From contig CM052360.1 in assembly GCA_028551475.1 (NCBI GenBank), forward strand, positions 15,922,501 to 15,986,500: a stretch of DNA of 64,000 bases, read 5' to 3'. The position numbers were made by a program, and so were the translations under genes. Every line of letters starts with the position of its first letter. Position 1 is the first letter of the stretch. Of the stretch, positions 46,291-58,895 are shown piece after piece. A model generated the notes under the pieces. The model had not been told where the DNA came from. It was given only the letters and a program-made list of their open reading frames with translations, and made no database searches. The DNA is from Casuarina equisetifolia. Taxonomy: Eukaryota; Streptophyta; Magnoliopsida; Fagales; Casuarinaceae.

Positions 46291-47565
46291 AATATAAATT
46301 AAAAGATAACAAGTTTAGTGAGAATTTTGCAATGGTTAGAATATTCGTTGTGACGGTAATAATCACGAGACCTGTTCTAGGATAAAATATCAGGGTAGTG
46401 TTAATTGTTCTATACGGATGTTTCCACAGGCTTGTCTGAAAATTTACTGCAAAAAGCTGCATAAGAATGTTTTTGTGACATCCTGTTCCACAGCTTTAGT
46501 ATTATATATGGCCTATGAATAGTACCGTTACACCGTGCCAATGTGAATACTCTCCCTTGAATATTTGTCTGGCCGTTTTGTGATTGTTTATGAGCCTTCT
46601 TTGTGTTGGTTATTTAGGTTGTATTTTAATGATTTAATGCATGAAGGAAAATAAAATTTCTATGAATAAGAACAAAATAAAATAGAGTAAGACATTGAAC
46701 TTTCTTAGCATAATATCTAGAGTTTTCTTGATATCATAACTTGATTAGTCAATTAACAAAGATATGTGATGTAAATAAGGTAAGAGATATGCAAGTTTTT
46801 AGAACTTGTATCTAAACTTGATCGTTTCTTTAGAACTTGGTACTGTTATGTTAGGTGCCACTCTGTTTTCGTTACTCCTTATAATGAGTTGTATGTACAC
46901 ATTTCTTCGGCTGGATGAAGAACTGAAGTTGATTTTATGAGCCTAATAATTGGATTTCTGTTTTGCATGGCATCTCATGTTGCTTGTAGTATCATGCCCC
47001 TTAAAAACTGTATTTACATGTGAAAGGGATCCATCATAGGATGGCTAGTCTTTTGATCATATGCTTTTTAAAGTTACTTTATACGACAGGGTGGGATTAG
47101 ATTAAAACCAAACATGTCTTTCTTGACAGGTCTCCTGTAAAAAAAAGTTAAAAATTGAACATTTCTTGTGTTTGACGTAAACTGGCTTGAAAATTTATAA
47201 TAACATGAATTACTTACATCAATATGTGATGTATTGGTGGTCCAAGTTTTGGAGGTCATGAATTCAGGAGCTAAACTCATTGAATCATGGGTACATAAAG
47301 TATCTTTTTGAATGACTTGAACTGCCTGGATAGTATGGATACCATATTTCCAAGTTTTGGAGGTCATGAATTCAGGAGCTAAACTCATTTAGCCAAAAAG
47401 GAAAAGAAGAATAAAAACAAAACTCATTGAATCATGGGTACATAAAGTATCTTTTTGAATGACTTGAACTGCCTGGATAGTATCGATACCATATTTCCTT
47501 GACATATCTAAGCATGTAGTCTGTGTGTTATTGCTTGAAGTCACCAGATTATGATGGTTTTACAG
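46291..47565. other. Region with interleaved direct repeats
   Basis: No gene is recognised. Interleaved duplications lie at 47242-47498. The end is a good 3' splice site (TTTTACAG) for the exon-like frame at 47566. Confidence 0.45.
47242..47498. repeat. Interleaved duplications
   Basis: Unit A (CCAAGTTTTGGAGGTCATGA...) occurs at 47242 and 47350. Unit B (GAATCATGGGTACATAAAG...CCATATTTCC) occurs from about 47274 and again from 47421. The linker before the second B (AAAAGAAGAATAAAAAC) and part of B recur, diverged, at about 48265-48325. Confidence 0.8.
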
Positions 47566-47760
47566 AACGAACATGATAAGATTCGGGAGCTATCGCAGCA
47601 ACTGGCCATAGAGGAAAAGCGAGCGGCAACCAATAGAAGGCATCTAGAAGTGATATTCGACCACATTGAGGAGCACAATGAGAGCCTATCGAAGAAGATC
47701 CAATACATAGTAGACAGTGTAAAGGAGACGGAGATGAAAGAGCAGCAGAACCAACGATAG
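47566..47760 (+). other. Exon-like coiled-coil frame, unidentified
   Basis: An open frame of 64 codons plus stop starts right after a good acceptor (TTTTACAG). Its translation is charged and heptad-like (EHDKIRELSQQLAIEEKRAA, then HLEVIFDHIEEHNESL), as in a long coiled coil. It looks like the last exon of a plus-strand gene or gene fragment. I do not recognise the family and found no upstream exon that clearly belongs to it. Confidence 0.4.
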
Positions 47761-49285
47761 TTGAAGCAGTTAAGGTTTTTCGTTTTGTTTTGAGGACAAA
47801 GGCAAGTAAAGTTGATGCAGGTAGAAGCACGTGTTAGCTTTAGGGAATATATGCTTGCTTGCAGCTTTTAGGAATTGAATTAGGAGGCTGTAGCTTGGAA
47901 TGTTTGGCTCAAAAGGCATTCATTTATGAATTGTATAAATATGATGTTTGATGAGAACAAATTTATTGGTAGGAGCAAGTAGGAGAGTCTTATGTACAGT
48001 CCTTGTGAAGGTGTGCTAACAATACAAGTGACTCAATTTTTTTTTTTTTTTTTAATTTCATTTGTTCTGTCCAGGAGCGATTCAGGTGACTGTAATACCC
48101 AAGTTTTATTCTCATTTTTCTTTTTGTTTAGGAAAGGGGTTATATGTTTTAATTTTTATTTCCCAATTTCTTTTGTTATTGAACGTAAGGGAAAATCGAA
48201 TAAAGCGTCAATGTCACATGGATGTTTATTCTAGTCATTGAATGTCATACAATAGTATATGAATTCCAAAAAAGAAAAGAAGAATAAAAACCAGACTCGT
48301 TGAATAATGTACACATAAAAGTATCTTAACTTCTTCCTACCAAGTTTTGACTAAAGCATACTTCAAGGGCAAGTTGCACAATGATTTGACCGATTCCCCA
48401 GGAAGAGGTGGAGGAGATTCCATTGACTGATCAAAGATTTTAAAAGAAAATAATGCTAGCAAGGAACTGGCCAAACTTGACCTCCAATGGTAACTCATAG
48501 TTTTTATGCAAACATTAAAAGGGAATATGGACATAACAAAATTAATCAAGTCAAAGACATACTCAGTCACCATGGATAAAAGTCCACATAAATTCTAATT
48601 CAGCATTAATGAAACAATGAAAAAAACTAAAATTAAAATTTACATATCAGTAGCTGTACATATCTTCTCATGAATCTACATTATGTAAAGAATAGACGTA
48701 GCTGTTTTACAACCAGCGGCAGGCTACATTAGAAGCTCTCTGCAATCAGCAAAACTCCCAGAACCAAATAAACCAATTTCGAACCCCTGGACTATATACC
48801 AAATAAAAGGGGAAAGGGAAAAGGGAAGAAAATTTGGTTGGTCACCGAGCAGCAAAAATTATCAATACACCGGACCCCAAATAATACTCATCCGTATGAA
48901 ATAGAAAGAAATATTACAGACTTGAATGCATGAAAACCTTACTACTTTCAAGCCAAAGAAAGCAGATCCTTGGGTTCTAATACAAATACTGCAATGGGGA
49001 CATTTTGACCCAGAGAAATGGTGACAAAGGACAAGAGAGACCAGAGGGAAGGACAAGACAGACTGGTTCAGAATGGCAAATTTCTACATAAAAATGCCAG
49101 ACTCAACCGACAAGGACTATGACTCGACCCTGACTCGACCAAAGGAGTGGCTCCAGTGTTCAACATCTCACACTGTGTACGAGTGAGGACTTGGACGAGC
49201 AAAGCTCCAACAATTTAACCGGGGAACCCTTTGGTGCTCAGTGACCTCTATGATCATTGAACCAACCAATGCTCCAAAGGGACTG
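47761..49285. other. Region without a recognised gene
   Basis: It includes a T-rich run near 48039-48055 and the diverged third repeat copy near 48265. A minus-strand ORF at 48337-48573 has no recognised domain. Confidence 0.45.
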
Positions 49286-50853
49286 TCAACAACTCTGTCT
49301 CGGCAAATCTTTATGAATCAAAAGGTGATACGCAAGCCAAAATTTTAGCCACAGCACGACAATGGGTGATTGCAACTCTTCATCATCACCGTAGTCATCA
49401 TCTGAGTCATTGTCGTCGTCGTCATGTGGGCGGAAAGCCTTTGCCTAAATGAACACTAGAGTCAATTAATGCAAGGTACATAAATTGAAAGTAGAAGTTA
49501 TCAATTGATAAAACCAACACACAGCATAACAAAAGGCAAGAATGGTCTGATATGTTAAAATGACTAATATATCCAAACAGGATTGTGGTGTGGAGTTGGA
49601 TAATTGGTTCATAACCTGCTAGCTCCATGTGTAACTTTTTTAAGAGAGGAAAGAGGGGGAGAGGGGGGGGCGGGGGGGAAAGGAACCTATAGTATGCCAT
49701 AAACTGCCTAAAAGATATATCCATTCCATGCCTATTCAGTGTCTCTTATGCGAGCCCAGCATGGATAATTTAGGCTTGCTGCTTGGAAGGATATTTTCTG
49801 TACATAGGGCTTGCTCAAAGATCGGATTTCTGTTCAAGATTTCACTATCAATACGAGTGGTGTATAAACCAATGAAATCTATTAGTTATTTCCGTACATA
49901 GGATTTCTACTCAAAAACAGCAATGCTGTTCTTTCATTCAATATAGAATAGATTTATTTTAGAAATCTGATTCAAACACACAACCTGTTCGGCCAACTTC
50001 TGGGGTCTAAAGCTATCAGCTTCATCACCATCCTCGGCATCAATTCCCATTTCCTTGTCAGATCCATCACCATCACCATCATCTTCATCATCATCAGTCT
50101 GAAAACCATCCATATCGTCATCATCTTCAGCCTCCTCTTCCTTTGCAGCTTCTGCCAATTACGTACAAAAGTTAAGAAACAATTCACACAAATGATAAAG
50201 ACATGTTAAGAGGGAGGGGAGGGAGGGACCTGCAACTTGGTCTTTATATGTAACTAGGAGGTCAAGTGTAGCCATGAAAACACGCCCCAAAGCTTCCCCA
50301 GGCAATTGATCAGCCGGAAGTGTCAGAAGTGATGTCGTCCCAAGCAGCAAACTTTCTTATCATGTTCTCTGTATAATAAAAAATTCACATTATATACAAA
50401 AAAAATTCTAAAAGGGTAAATGAGTAGGTTAAAATTTAAACAAACTAGTTGTGTTGGAATTAAGGAAGTTTTGCGTTTTACCATCTTGGAGGGGAAAAAG
50501 TTTTTGGGCTACTAACAATGGTAATCAAGATTAAAGGTTCACCTTTTAAAATTTGCACGTTCACCACTCTTCTTAACTTGTTGCAGCATCTGGAACCAAA
50601 GGTTAAAGATTTCAGTTGCCATGCCTAGCTTTTGCAAGATGCCAAGTGTAAAAGCTGCATTCTAGTAAAGAGCATCTGCAATCTGCAATGAAAATGTATT
50701 TTTCTCTATCAGAAGATTTTACCTCAAAAGATGCCTAAGTATGTCACAAGCAATTTCGAAGCACATGGCTAGCAAACATTAAAACTCCCACTTTCAATAC
50801 CTTTAAAACAAAATTTTCCTTTCAGCGTGAGAATGATACCTTACAAGCCATTA

Positions 50854-51355
50854 TGTCCCGACCTGGCAAGTGCAGGTCGAGACAATACGGGCTAGGCGGT
50901 TTGGGACGCAGTCTGCTTGTGGCATCGGCCGGGCGATTAGCACCCAGCTGACCTGCAGTTTCCTTGTGTTGGGCTATCCACTCGGTGGTGCCCTAATTTT
51001 AAGTGTGAAGCTGAAAAAGATAGTAATTCTATTCTAAAGTAGTTTTCCGCTGTGATGGTGGTTTTAAAAGTGTGGACCCATATATGTTGAATGTCGTCTT
51101 ATCAGGTACAGGGAGTCTCGGTTTGGAAGCTGGTAGTCGGCTTACCTAGTCGCAATCACTGTAAGGACTCTTCGGCTCGATAAGGATGCACATGTCCCCG
51201 TGACCCGTCCTATATTGCCCATCTCCTTCTATATTGTCCCGGGACGGACAATAACTGTCCCAGAATGACCCTCATCTGTCTAACTGAGGGTATAGAGCGG
51301 CTGGCCCAGATCTCTGCTGAGACTAGGCGCCCCACGGACGGCTAAGTCCGTGACA
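50854..51355 (+). repeat. 5' LTR of the Gypsy element
   Basis: 502 bp, essentially identical to 53925-54426. The one difference seen is GACGGCTAAG versus GACAGCTAAG near the 3' end. Confidence 0.97.
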
Positions 51356-51639
51356 AGTGGTATCGGAGCCAAGTTTGGCTCGAGGTACGCAGGTGGTTGG
51401 TGGCAGTAAATATGCTAGGTTCGCCTTGTGCCAACCCCAAATATGTGCGCGATATGATAGAGCCCTGCCATGCGATTTATAAGGACAGGCAGGAAGGGTG
51501 GACAGGTTCACTTGGACACAGCGAAGGAGTTGGGGAGTGTGGACCAGGAGAACCTCCCCGTGAGTAATACCTAAACTCCTAGTAGAGAATGGATCGGAGT
51601 GCGTATGCATTGGTGGAACAACTACCTTGTAGGTGGGTA

Positions 51640-52762
51640 TTGTAACATATGATCGAGTTTAGACCCGGAGCGAAACCGTTCGCTAAGGTCCCAAGCCTGT
51701 TAGCGTTACTTAAGCTTGCGGAACTTAAGGAGCAGCTGGATCCCCTAGTAGACGCGAGGTGCATCCGTTCAGCAAAAGGACCTCGTACGACATGATGGCC
51801 TTAGGACATGGCGCCACTACCTACTGGGTTCTCAATTTGTGATCCAGACGGATAACGTGGCCACAAGCTTCTTCCAGACTCAGAAGAAGTTGTCACCTAA
51901 ACAAGCCAGATGGCAGGAATTCCTGGCTGAATTCAACTACACCATGGTTTGCAAGCTAGGGAAGATCAATGTGGTGGCTGATGCCCTTAGCCGGAAGATG
52001 GAACTAGCGGCTTTGAGCGTAGTGGAGTTATACTTGAGGCACTTTGTTGGTGAGAACCAGAAGAATTGGGTGAAGCTTTTGGTCGTGGCTCAGTTCTCCT
52101 ACAACCTGCAGACGAGCGAGTCGACAAACAAGAGCCCTTTTGAGTTGGTAACAGGGCAACAGCCGTTGACCCCGCCGACTATAGAGGCCAAAGCCTCCAA
52201 ACAGTGTTACAGTGCCCACGAGATCGCGAGACCTTGGAGTAGAAACGCCGACCTAGCGAAGCCATATATAATTAAAGCAGTCAAAAGGATGAAGAAGTGG
52301 GCCGATGTAAAGCGGAGGCCAGCTGCCTACAACATTGGAGATCAAGTTCTAGTGAAGTTTCTACCCTTCCAGTACAAGGCTTACCGACCTCTCCATGAGG
52401 GCTTGGTGAGAAAGTATGTCGGACCGTTTGAGATTATGGCGAAAGTTGGGAAGGTGGCTTACCGGCTACTCCTCCCAGCCACTCTTAGAATTTACCCGGT
52501 TTTCCACGTCAGTATGCTGAAGCTATTCCATGCCGACAAGGCAGAACCACCGAGAAGGAGTTTAGGCGGACTCCTTCCGCCATGCTGGCATCCTTTGATG
52601 GAGAGAGGGGAAATTGTTGATGCCTCTACCAAATTCAGGGTGATCACGGGAGAACGCCTTCATGGACTTCGACCTGAGCCATCGAAGGGCGATGCAAATA
52701 GCTCGATGTTGGTGATGTTGGTTATGATAGATCGACTCCCAAATATAGGATTCTCTCATTAA
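51640..52762 (+). pseudogene. Deleted Gypsy pol fragments
   Basis: Near 51655-51760 is the start of reverse transcriptase (FRPGAKPFAKVP, LKEQLDPLVDARCIR). It is joined out of frame to the end of RNase H at 51839 (IQTDNVATSFFQTQKKLS, NVVADALSRK). RNase H is fused in frame to the last part of integrase (FVGENQKNWVKLL, SPFELVTGQQP, KFLPFQYKAYRPLHEGLV, IYPVFHVSMLK). The RT catalytic core, the integrase zinc finger, most of the integrase DDE core, and gag and protease are missing. The 307-codon frame cannot support transposition alone. Confidence 0.88.
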
Positions 52763-53284
52763 GCCCCATAAGGCGTGTGACAGAAGTTACGACAAATCAC
52801 CTCCGAGAACGTGTTGTAGAATGGCTAAGAGTTGCCTTGGAGGATCGAGGATGATTGTGACTACGGCTCAGTAGCCGACTTTGGGAAGAATAATTTGGCC
52901 CCTTGGTCTCAAGACCACGATTGACTGTTAATGTCTATCCAGTGACAAATGGATCAATGGAGTAGTTGAGAAGCTGTTAGAGATGTATTTGGAATGTGTG
53001 GTTAACATGGGCTAAAGGAATTGGGCGGAGCTATAATACACCTTAGCTCTTCTAATTCCTACCGTCTACACTAACCCGACTCATAGGAGTTCGGTAGGAG
53101 TGGGGATAAAGCCCCATCCCATAATTACGATATCCAAACTGTCGAGCCGGTGTTATGGCGCCGAGGAATCGACGTCCCTGTAAGAGTTACGTGTGGGAGT
53201 GATCCGATCCTATAAGGTTACCAAGTGAAAGAAAGGGGCTGACCGACAAAAGTATAAATGGTTGGCTAAAACATCAGAGGTAAG

Positions 53285-53460
53285 GTGTTGGCGAAGTGTC
53301 TTCCCTCCCAACACAAAGCGTACAAACCTCTTTGCGAGGGTGCGTGGTGATAACGAAACAGAGACTTGTAAGTTCGTAACGGAATGGGACAAGGCGGCTG
53401 ACCGGCTAGACCTTGAACCCCAAAAGTTATTTGGTTTCTACAGTAGAACGTGTTGAAATC
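53285..53460 (+). repeat. Diverged second copy of the Gypsy integrase tail
   Basis: CLPSQHKAYKPLCEG here resembles FLPFQYKAYRPLHEG encoded at 52359-52403, and RLDLEP-type residues follow as in the first copy. The copy is frame-broken. It suggests an internal duplication or a recombinant between two family members. Confidence 0.5.
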
Positions 53461-53924
53461 CCTCCACGGAGATAAGGTGGAAGTAAGACAACGCAGTCCA
53501 AGTGGTCCCCCCCCCTTTAACGATAGTAAAGTCTTTTGACAAAGGTGTTGTGAAAATCTTGAATGATCACTTGCTTAGCAAGAAGCAAACCCATACACGC
53601 CGACGGTTCCTTGCCGAGTTGACAAGCCCGCCAAGCGGGGAGTGTTGTGTGAGTGTGTAGTAAGAGTTGTAGTATCTTGCACTTTATCGGTATGAGGGCG
53701 GCTGGAAGTACGAGTCGGGAGTCGTTGGGGTCAGGTGAGCCAAGGACAACGCTCAATGAACCTCACCCTCGTGGCCTTGGAGTGACAAGTGTGTCGCTGA
53801 ATCAGGTGGGGGAGACTGTCCTAGACTGGAAGTACGAGCTGAGAGACCAGCCGATGAAGGATGTAGCCTGCTTGTTTACTTTCCGTACAGCGACGAGGGC
53901 GTCGCTGGATTAGGTGGGGGAGTT

Positions 53925-54426
53925 TGTCCCGACCTGGCAAGTGCAGGTCGAGACAATACGGGCTAGGCGGTTTGGGACGCAGTCTGCTTGTGGCATCGGC
54001 CGGGCGATTAGCACCCAGCTGACCTGCAGTTTCCTTGTGTTGGGCTATCCACTCGGTGGTGCCCTAATTTTAAGTGTGAAGCTGAAAAAGATAGTAATTC
54101 TATTCTAAAGTAGTTTTCCGCTGTGATGGTGGTTTTAAAAGTGTGGACCCATATATGTTGAATGTCGTCTTATCAGGTACAGGGAGTCTCGGTTTGGAAG
54201 CTGGTAGTCGGCTTACCTAGTCGCAATCACTGTAAGGACTCTTCGGCTCGATAAGGATGCACATGTCCCCGTGACCCGTCCTATATTGCCCATCTCCTTC
54301 TATATTGTCCCGGGACGGACAATAACTGTCCCAGAATGACCCTCATCTGTCTAACTGAGGGTATAGAGCGGCTGGCCCAGATCTCTGCTGAGACTAGGCG
54401 CCCCACGGACAGCTAAGTCCGTGACA
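53925..54426 (+). repeat. 3' LTR of the Gypsy element
   Basis: 502 bp, preceded by the polypurine tract and followed by the target duplication ATTA. Confidence 0.97.
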
Positions 54427-54430
54427 ATTA

Positions 54431-54916
54431 GGCCTACAAAAGCTGTCAATATTATAGAATTAACACCATTGCGGTTGGTTCAGGGGCAAGTTAAGACATA
54501 CCATCCATCCTTCATAAGGTACCTAACACACTTATCTACAACAATGCTTCCATTAACACAGATTCCATAGCCTACTTGTTTTGTTTAACAATAATGCCAA
54601 CCTCTAAGAACCACTTAATAATTTCAATTATTACAAGGGAGGTGAACTAGTTCCATGTCATGAATACCATTTCTATACCAAAAATCAAAATAAGGTTCAT
54701 AACACCCCTCCCTCCTCCTCTCCTAAGTGCCAGCAAAAGAAAACAAAGAGAAAAGTCAGTACGGACAAGTAACAATCAGGAATCAAAACAAACAGTTAAT
54801 CTCTTATGATTAGACAGATCCAGTAATTATGTTGTTTGTGATATGAATTAAACATGACCAGGCTACAAGGATAAGGTATTCAAATGATATTGTAAATAGA
54901 TGAGGAAATTCCCTAC
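54431..54916 (-). other. Importin pseudogene intron, right of the Gypsy element
   Basis: No feature other than intron sequence is seen. It starts at the donor after exon 54917-55096. Confidence 0.55.
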
Positions 54917-55287
54917 CACTTGCATGAGAAGACATTTCAAGTATGACTTCTCAGCCCAAAACAACCGCTCAACTATGATCCTCAGATATGGCTCAACCCA
55001 TTGATCCACCTGCCCCTTGCAGTTCTGAAACAAAACTTGAATGAGCTTTGGCACTGGCTCAATATCATTGTCCACCATATTTTTATCTGCCATGATCTGC
55101 ATAGCCAAAACATCACTCAATCCTTGTTGGTCAATTGAATAGCTGGTGAGAAAATAAAATATATTAATTAAAAACAAACTTACAGATGAAATCATATTCC
55201 AAAGACTTTGCTGGTAGCCAGGCTCTTTACAAGTGAGGAAATGACTAGTTCCGCTAGATATGTAGTTGTCCAAAGGAACCAGAATAT

Positions 55288-56357
55288 CTGAATCAAAAAG
55301 AACTTGTGAGAATAAAAACAGGGGAGAAGTACATGGAAAGTGCTATAGAGAGAAAAAATAGCTTAGTTCTATCATTTTCTAGTTTGACCATATGCAGAAT
55401 CACAAGCAATACTCCTGGCAATTAAATGTGAACTTATTCATTTTCTATTTCTTGGAAGCCAGTAGTTCTATCTGGTTCAGTTTTAAACTTGGGCCTGTCT
55501 ACAACCCTGTCTAGGGACATGGCTTCAAGGAACTTGGGAATGAAGTTCATCAAATGCTGTAAATTTTTTAACATAATTATTATTTGGGAGAATGGGAGTA
55601 GAAGATAAACTAGTAAGTATCATCATTTAACAATGAATCTGCACAGAGGAGATAATGTACTTGCATCATAAAAATACTCTCCTTCAGACACTCATATTGT
55701 GCGATTTTAGTTTGCACCTGATACAGCATTGGCACAAACTCTAAACCCTATGGGAAAATTATATGATTTACCTGTTATTGGTTCCCAGAAGAGAATATTT
55801 CCAGTAGCTAAATCCTATCTTTGCCCCAAACTTCAGAAAAAGAAAAAAATATGTATTAAGAAGAAATTCACAAGTAGTGAGAAAGAAATTCGGTTCTTAA
55901 TATACAAACTCTATATTTACCGTGAATTGTCCACAATCAAAAATTGGATTTCCACACTTTAATTGCAAAAATCAACCCCCTTTTTCAACAAAATTCAGTA
56001 CTCCTTCCATCACAATGTTGGTCCATTTTTCCATTTTCAGATGTACCATGATAAGTGATTTGTGAAGTGAATAAGGGCAGATGTAAGAATTTCCTTTAAA
56101 AGAATTACTCAATAAATTATCAACTTTTAAGGATAGTTAAGGTAATTTTTCACTTAAGCCATACTTAAAGTAATGGCTATGGACGTTATAGCACAAATCT
56201 TTTTTAACATTAGCAGAAAAAAATTCCAAGTACATAATTTTGCAAATATAAGGAACTCTACATAGATAGCACATTTCAACAAAGACAAATGATGGTGGTG
56301 CAAACAAAATTTCCGTTGAATATCTTGCAAGGGTAAAAACAGCAGAGAGTCTGATAC
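55288..56357 (-). other. Long intron of the importin pseudogene
   Basis: AT-rich. A plus-strand ORF at 55729-55962 and a minus-strand ORF at 56154-56378 have no recognised domains, apart from the exon end at 56358. Confidence 0.55.
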
Positions 56358-58301
56358 TTGGAAAGTAGTCAATCGCAAAATCCGCCTATGATTCCATCAT
56401 CAATGGCCAAAGACTCCACATATCTAGAGACATTGCTGGAGAGAAGAAAGTCATATAGGACACAATTTCCAGAACTTCTTCAAAAACCTCTGCACAGATA
56501 TATCAAAAAAGGATAGTTGAGTGTTGAATGGAATATTGAACTACATATTGAAAAAATAAAGACCATAATGTCAACAAAGAAGCCAAATTAAACCATAAAA
56601 TACACACCTTGACCATCACTTGTCAACATTCTACACATTATTGGAAGTAGAGTTGGCTCAATTTGAATGAAAAGGTCAGGAAGCCTGCTCACAGACTCAA
56701 GAATTGTGCTAATAGCACACAAACAACCAACTGCAGCCAAAGCACCAGGATCATCAGCTTCATCATCAGCCTCAGCAGTGTTCATACACCTCCAAAATGC
56801 AGCCGCCTGAATTTTTGGGAAAAATGGTCAAAACAAAAGGCACTATTAAGGGACTCCCGATAAAACACAAAATCAAATGAAAATGAAAACACAAATTACC
56901 AAATTCTGGCATAAACCAAGAGCATAAGGGGCCATCTCCTCCCTAAACTTGTCCACTATAGTCTCCATAGTGAAGACAAGGTCTTCATTCTCAACCTCAT
57001 TCATAAGTTTAAAGAACTTTGGATTGAAGGAAAAGATAATTATATCTCTTATTGAAAATGAAGTTGTTGATGGTACTTTACAAAGTTAAATAACAACATA
57101 CCATCAAGGAGTTGAGGAAGATTGGGCGGATTTCATTCAGATCTGCATAGTGAGCATGATCAGACTTACTAACAACCAGTCAAAATCCAAATTAATGGAA
57201 AACTATGTATAAGAAACAAGCTTATTGGAGTATTTATGTATACCTCTCCAAGCTTCAACAAAAGAGCGCAATGCAAAAACAGAATCAACACGAACAGGAA
57301 GTTTGGGATCCCGCATCCCAGAAACCACACTCTGTAACACTTTACGGAAATTATCCTGCTCAGAGAAGTTTATATGGGCACACTGTCCTGCAACCCGTGC
57401 TGCCTAATATCCAGAATAAGCTATTGTCAGAGAAGACAGCAAAATCACAATGTGCCGAAAAGAAAGCCCACTTAAATTCAATAGCACAGAAAAAGAAATT
57501 CAAATTGATACAGAATTCTCTGATTCAAGAGACAGCAAAACAAGAATCAATTGACAGTAAAGGTCAAAGTAGATGATTCGAATATCTCTGCATACCACAG
57601 CATGAAAAATGGTAAGTAACAATCTGCACACTACATACACAGAAGTGAACTTTTTGACCATCAAACCTTGGCTCTAAGATGCCCAACCGGACTACTGAAC
57701 TCAGGGAAGACATGTTGCACTAACATAGGCTCAAGTTGGGATTTGTAAGGTTCAGCTTGCTTCAATTTATCACAAAGAGCTCCAATGGCAAGAAGAGCAC
57801 CATCTTTCTGTCTGTAGGGTTTGTACTCTACTAAAGCTTCACCATAGCTGGAAGAGGAAACAATAAAAGAAACAAACCATGACCACCAAAGCACTCAATT
57901 CAACCCAATTCTTTGAGACACAAACATAAATGAAAAAAGCATATTTACCGCTTAAAAATCTCCACTATGAATTGAATAAACTTTTGAAGATTTTCTTTTC
58001 CACGTTTTCTAACCAATTCACTAACGAAATCCATGGCAGCAGTCCTCGGGCTGTACAAATCTTCGGTAATATCTGCAGCTAATCAAGAGAAATGCTAAGT
58101 AACCTATGAAAATCCAAGGTCCTTGAAAAAATAAATTCATATGTCGAGGCCATACCATAACCCTTCCTCACATACTCATGTGGGTCTTCATCCCAAAGCT
58201 TTTGATCATTGTCATTGAAGCACATAAGGGGAAAAATTATCTCAAAACATAGAGTATCAAGTTGAAGTTGGAGCAGATTATACATACTGTTCTTCGAGAT
58301 A

Positions 58302-58895
58302 CTGCATATACATAGATAAATGAGGAACTTATACAGACTCTTGCCACAACAAAACTTTATCATCGGAATGAATACAGTAATCAAGCAATCTATTAAAAGA
58401 TTCATGATCTTGGTATAAATTAGGCGGACAAGCACAGGACAATATAATTCTTTTTCCAGGGCCATGGAGCCAAAGCACAATGAAATCCAAACAGCACCAT
58501 TAGGAACCAACACCTTCAGGAGACACTCAAAATTAAAAGCAAATTTCCCTTTCTCATATTGCTGAACTTAAGTAGCCTACTTTGTCATCTATTACCCAGT
58601 ATACTCAATCCTGCGTAACATAGGCAATCAATAAAAGCAAGAAATTATGCCTCTACGCAGCAGTTTCAAATACAAACTTTGATGTAAGTTGTGTGAACAG
58701 TTAGTTGAATTCAGCTTAGTTGTCCCAAAACTTGTAACTTAAAAGTACAATGTAACATGAAGAGGTCCTAAAGAACAATTATTAATCAATAATCATATCG
58801 TACAAAAAATGCAATGTCAATCTAAAGGAAAAAAAAAAAAAAACGAAATGCAAAATAACCTGTTGCTTAGGTATTGAAGAATAAGTTTGATGACT
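58302..58895. other. Junction between importin and FPA fragments
   Basis: The exon before 58156-58301 in intact importins was not found here. The break between the two gene pieces must lie in this stretch. An A-rich run lies near 58830-58845. Confidence 0.5.

Larger units (their letters stand above)
50854..54426 (+). mobile_element. Very young, internally deleted Gypsy LTR retrotransposon
   Basis: The two 502-bp LTRs (TGTCCCGACC...CCGTGACA) differ at about one base. The 3573-bp element has a primer-binding site TGGTATCGGAGCC two bases after the left LTR and a GGTGGGGGAG tract before the right one. ATTA flanks both sides (50850-50853 and 54427-54430). The internal region is only 2.57 kb, with pieces of reverse transcriptase, RNase H and integrase in Ty3/Gypsy order but large deletions between them. 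It lies in an intron of the importin pseudogene, in the opposite orientation. Confidence 0.95.
49286..58301 (-). pseudogene. SAD2: SAD2/importin-7/8-like nuclear import receptor, 5'-truncated and disabled
   Basis: Fourteen minus-strand exons follow the C-terminal half of plant SAD2-type importin-beta proteins: 58156-58301, 57949-58072, 57667-57847, 57244-57403, 57102-57142, 56900-57016, 56608-56806, 56358-56489, 55184-55287, 54917-55096, 50543-50682, 50230-50368, 49985-50151 and 49444 downward. Clear landmarks are [82 protein letters not shown] and the acidic DDDDMDGFQTDDDED tail. Intact proteins carry cargo through nuclear pores with Ran. Lesions: TAG at 56386-56388 (Leu expected); TAG at 50662-50664 (Tyr expected); one-base deletions near 57118 and 50336; and an altered end after ELQSPI, where DEVDPF-type residues are expected. 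The N-terminal half is absent. The tenth intron holds the Gypsy element. Confidence 0.88.

Noticed and set aside
49100-49438. Reading the importin end as a normal C-terminus
   Set aside because: After ELQSPI the translation becomes unrelated (VVLWLKFWL...) and stops at 49286; the family continues with an acidic and helical tail that was not found.
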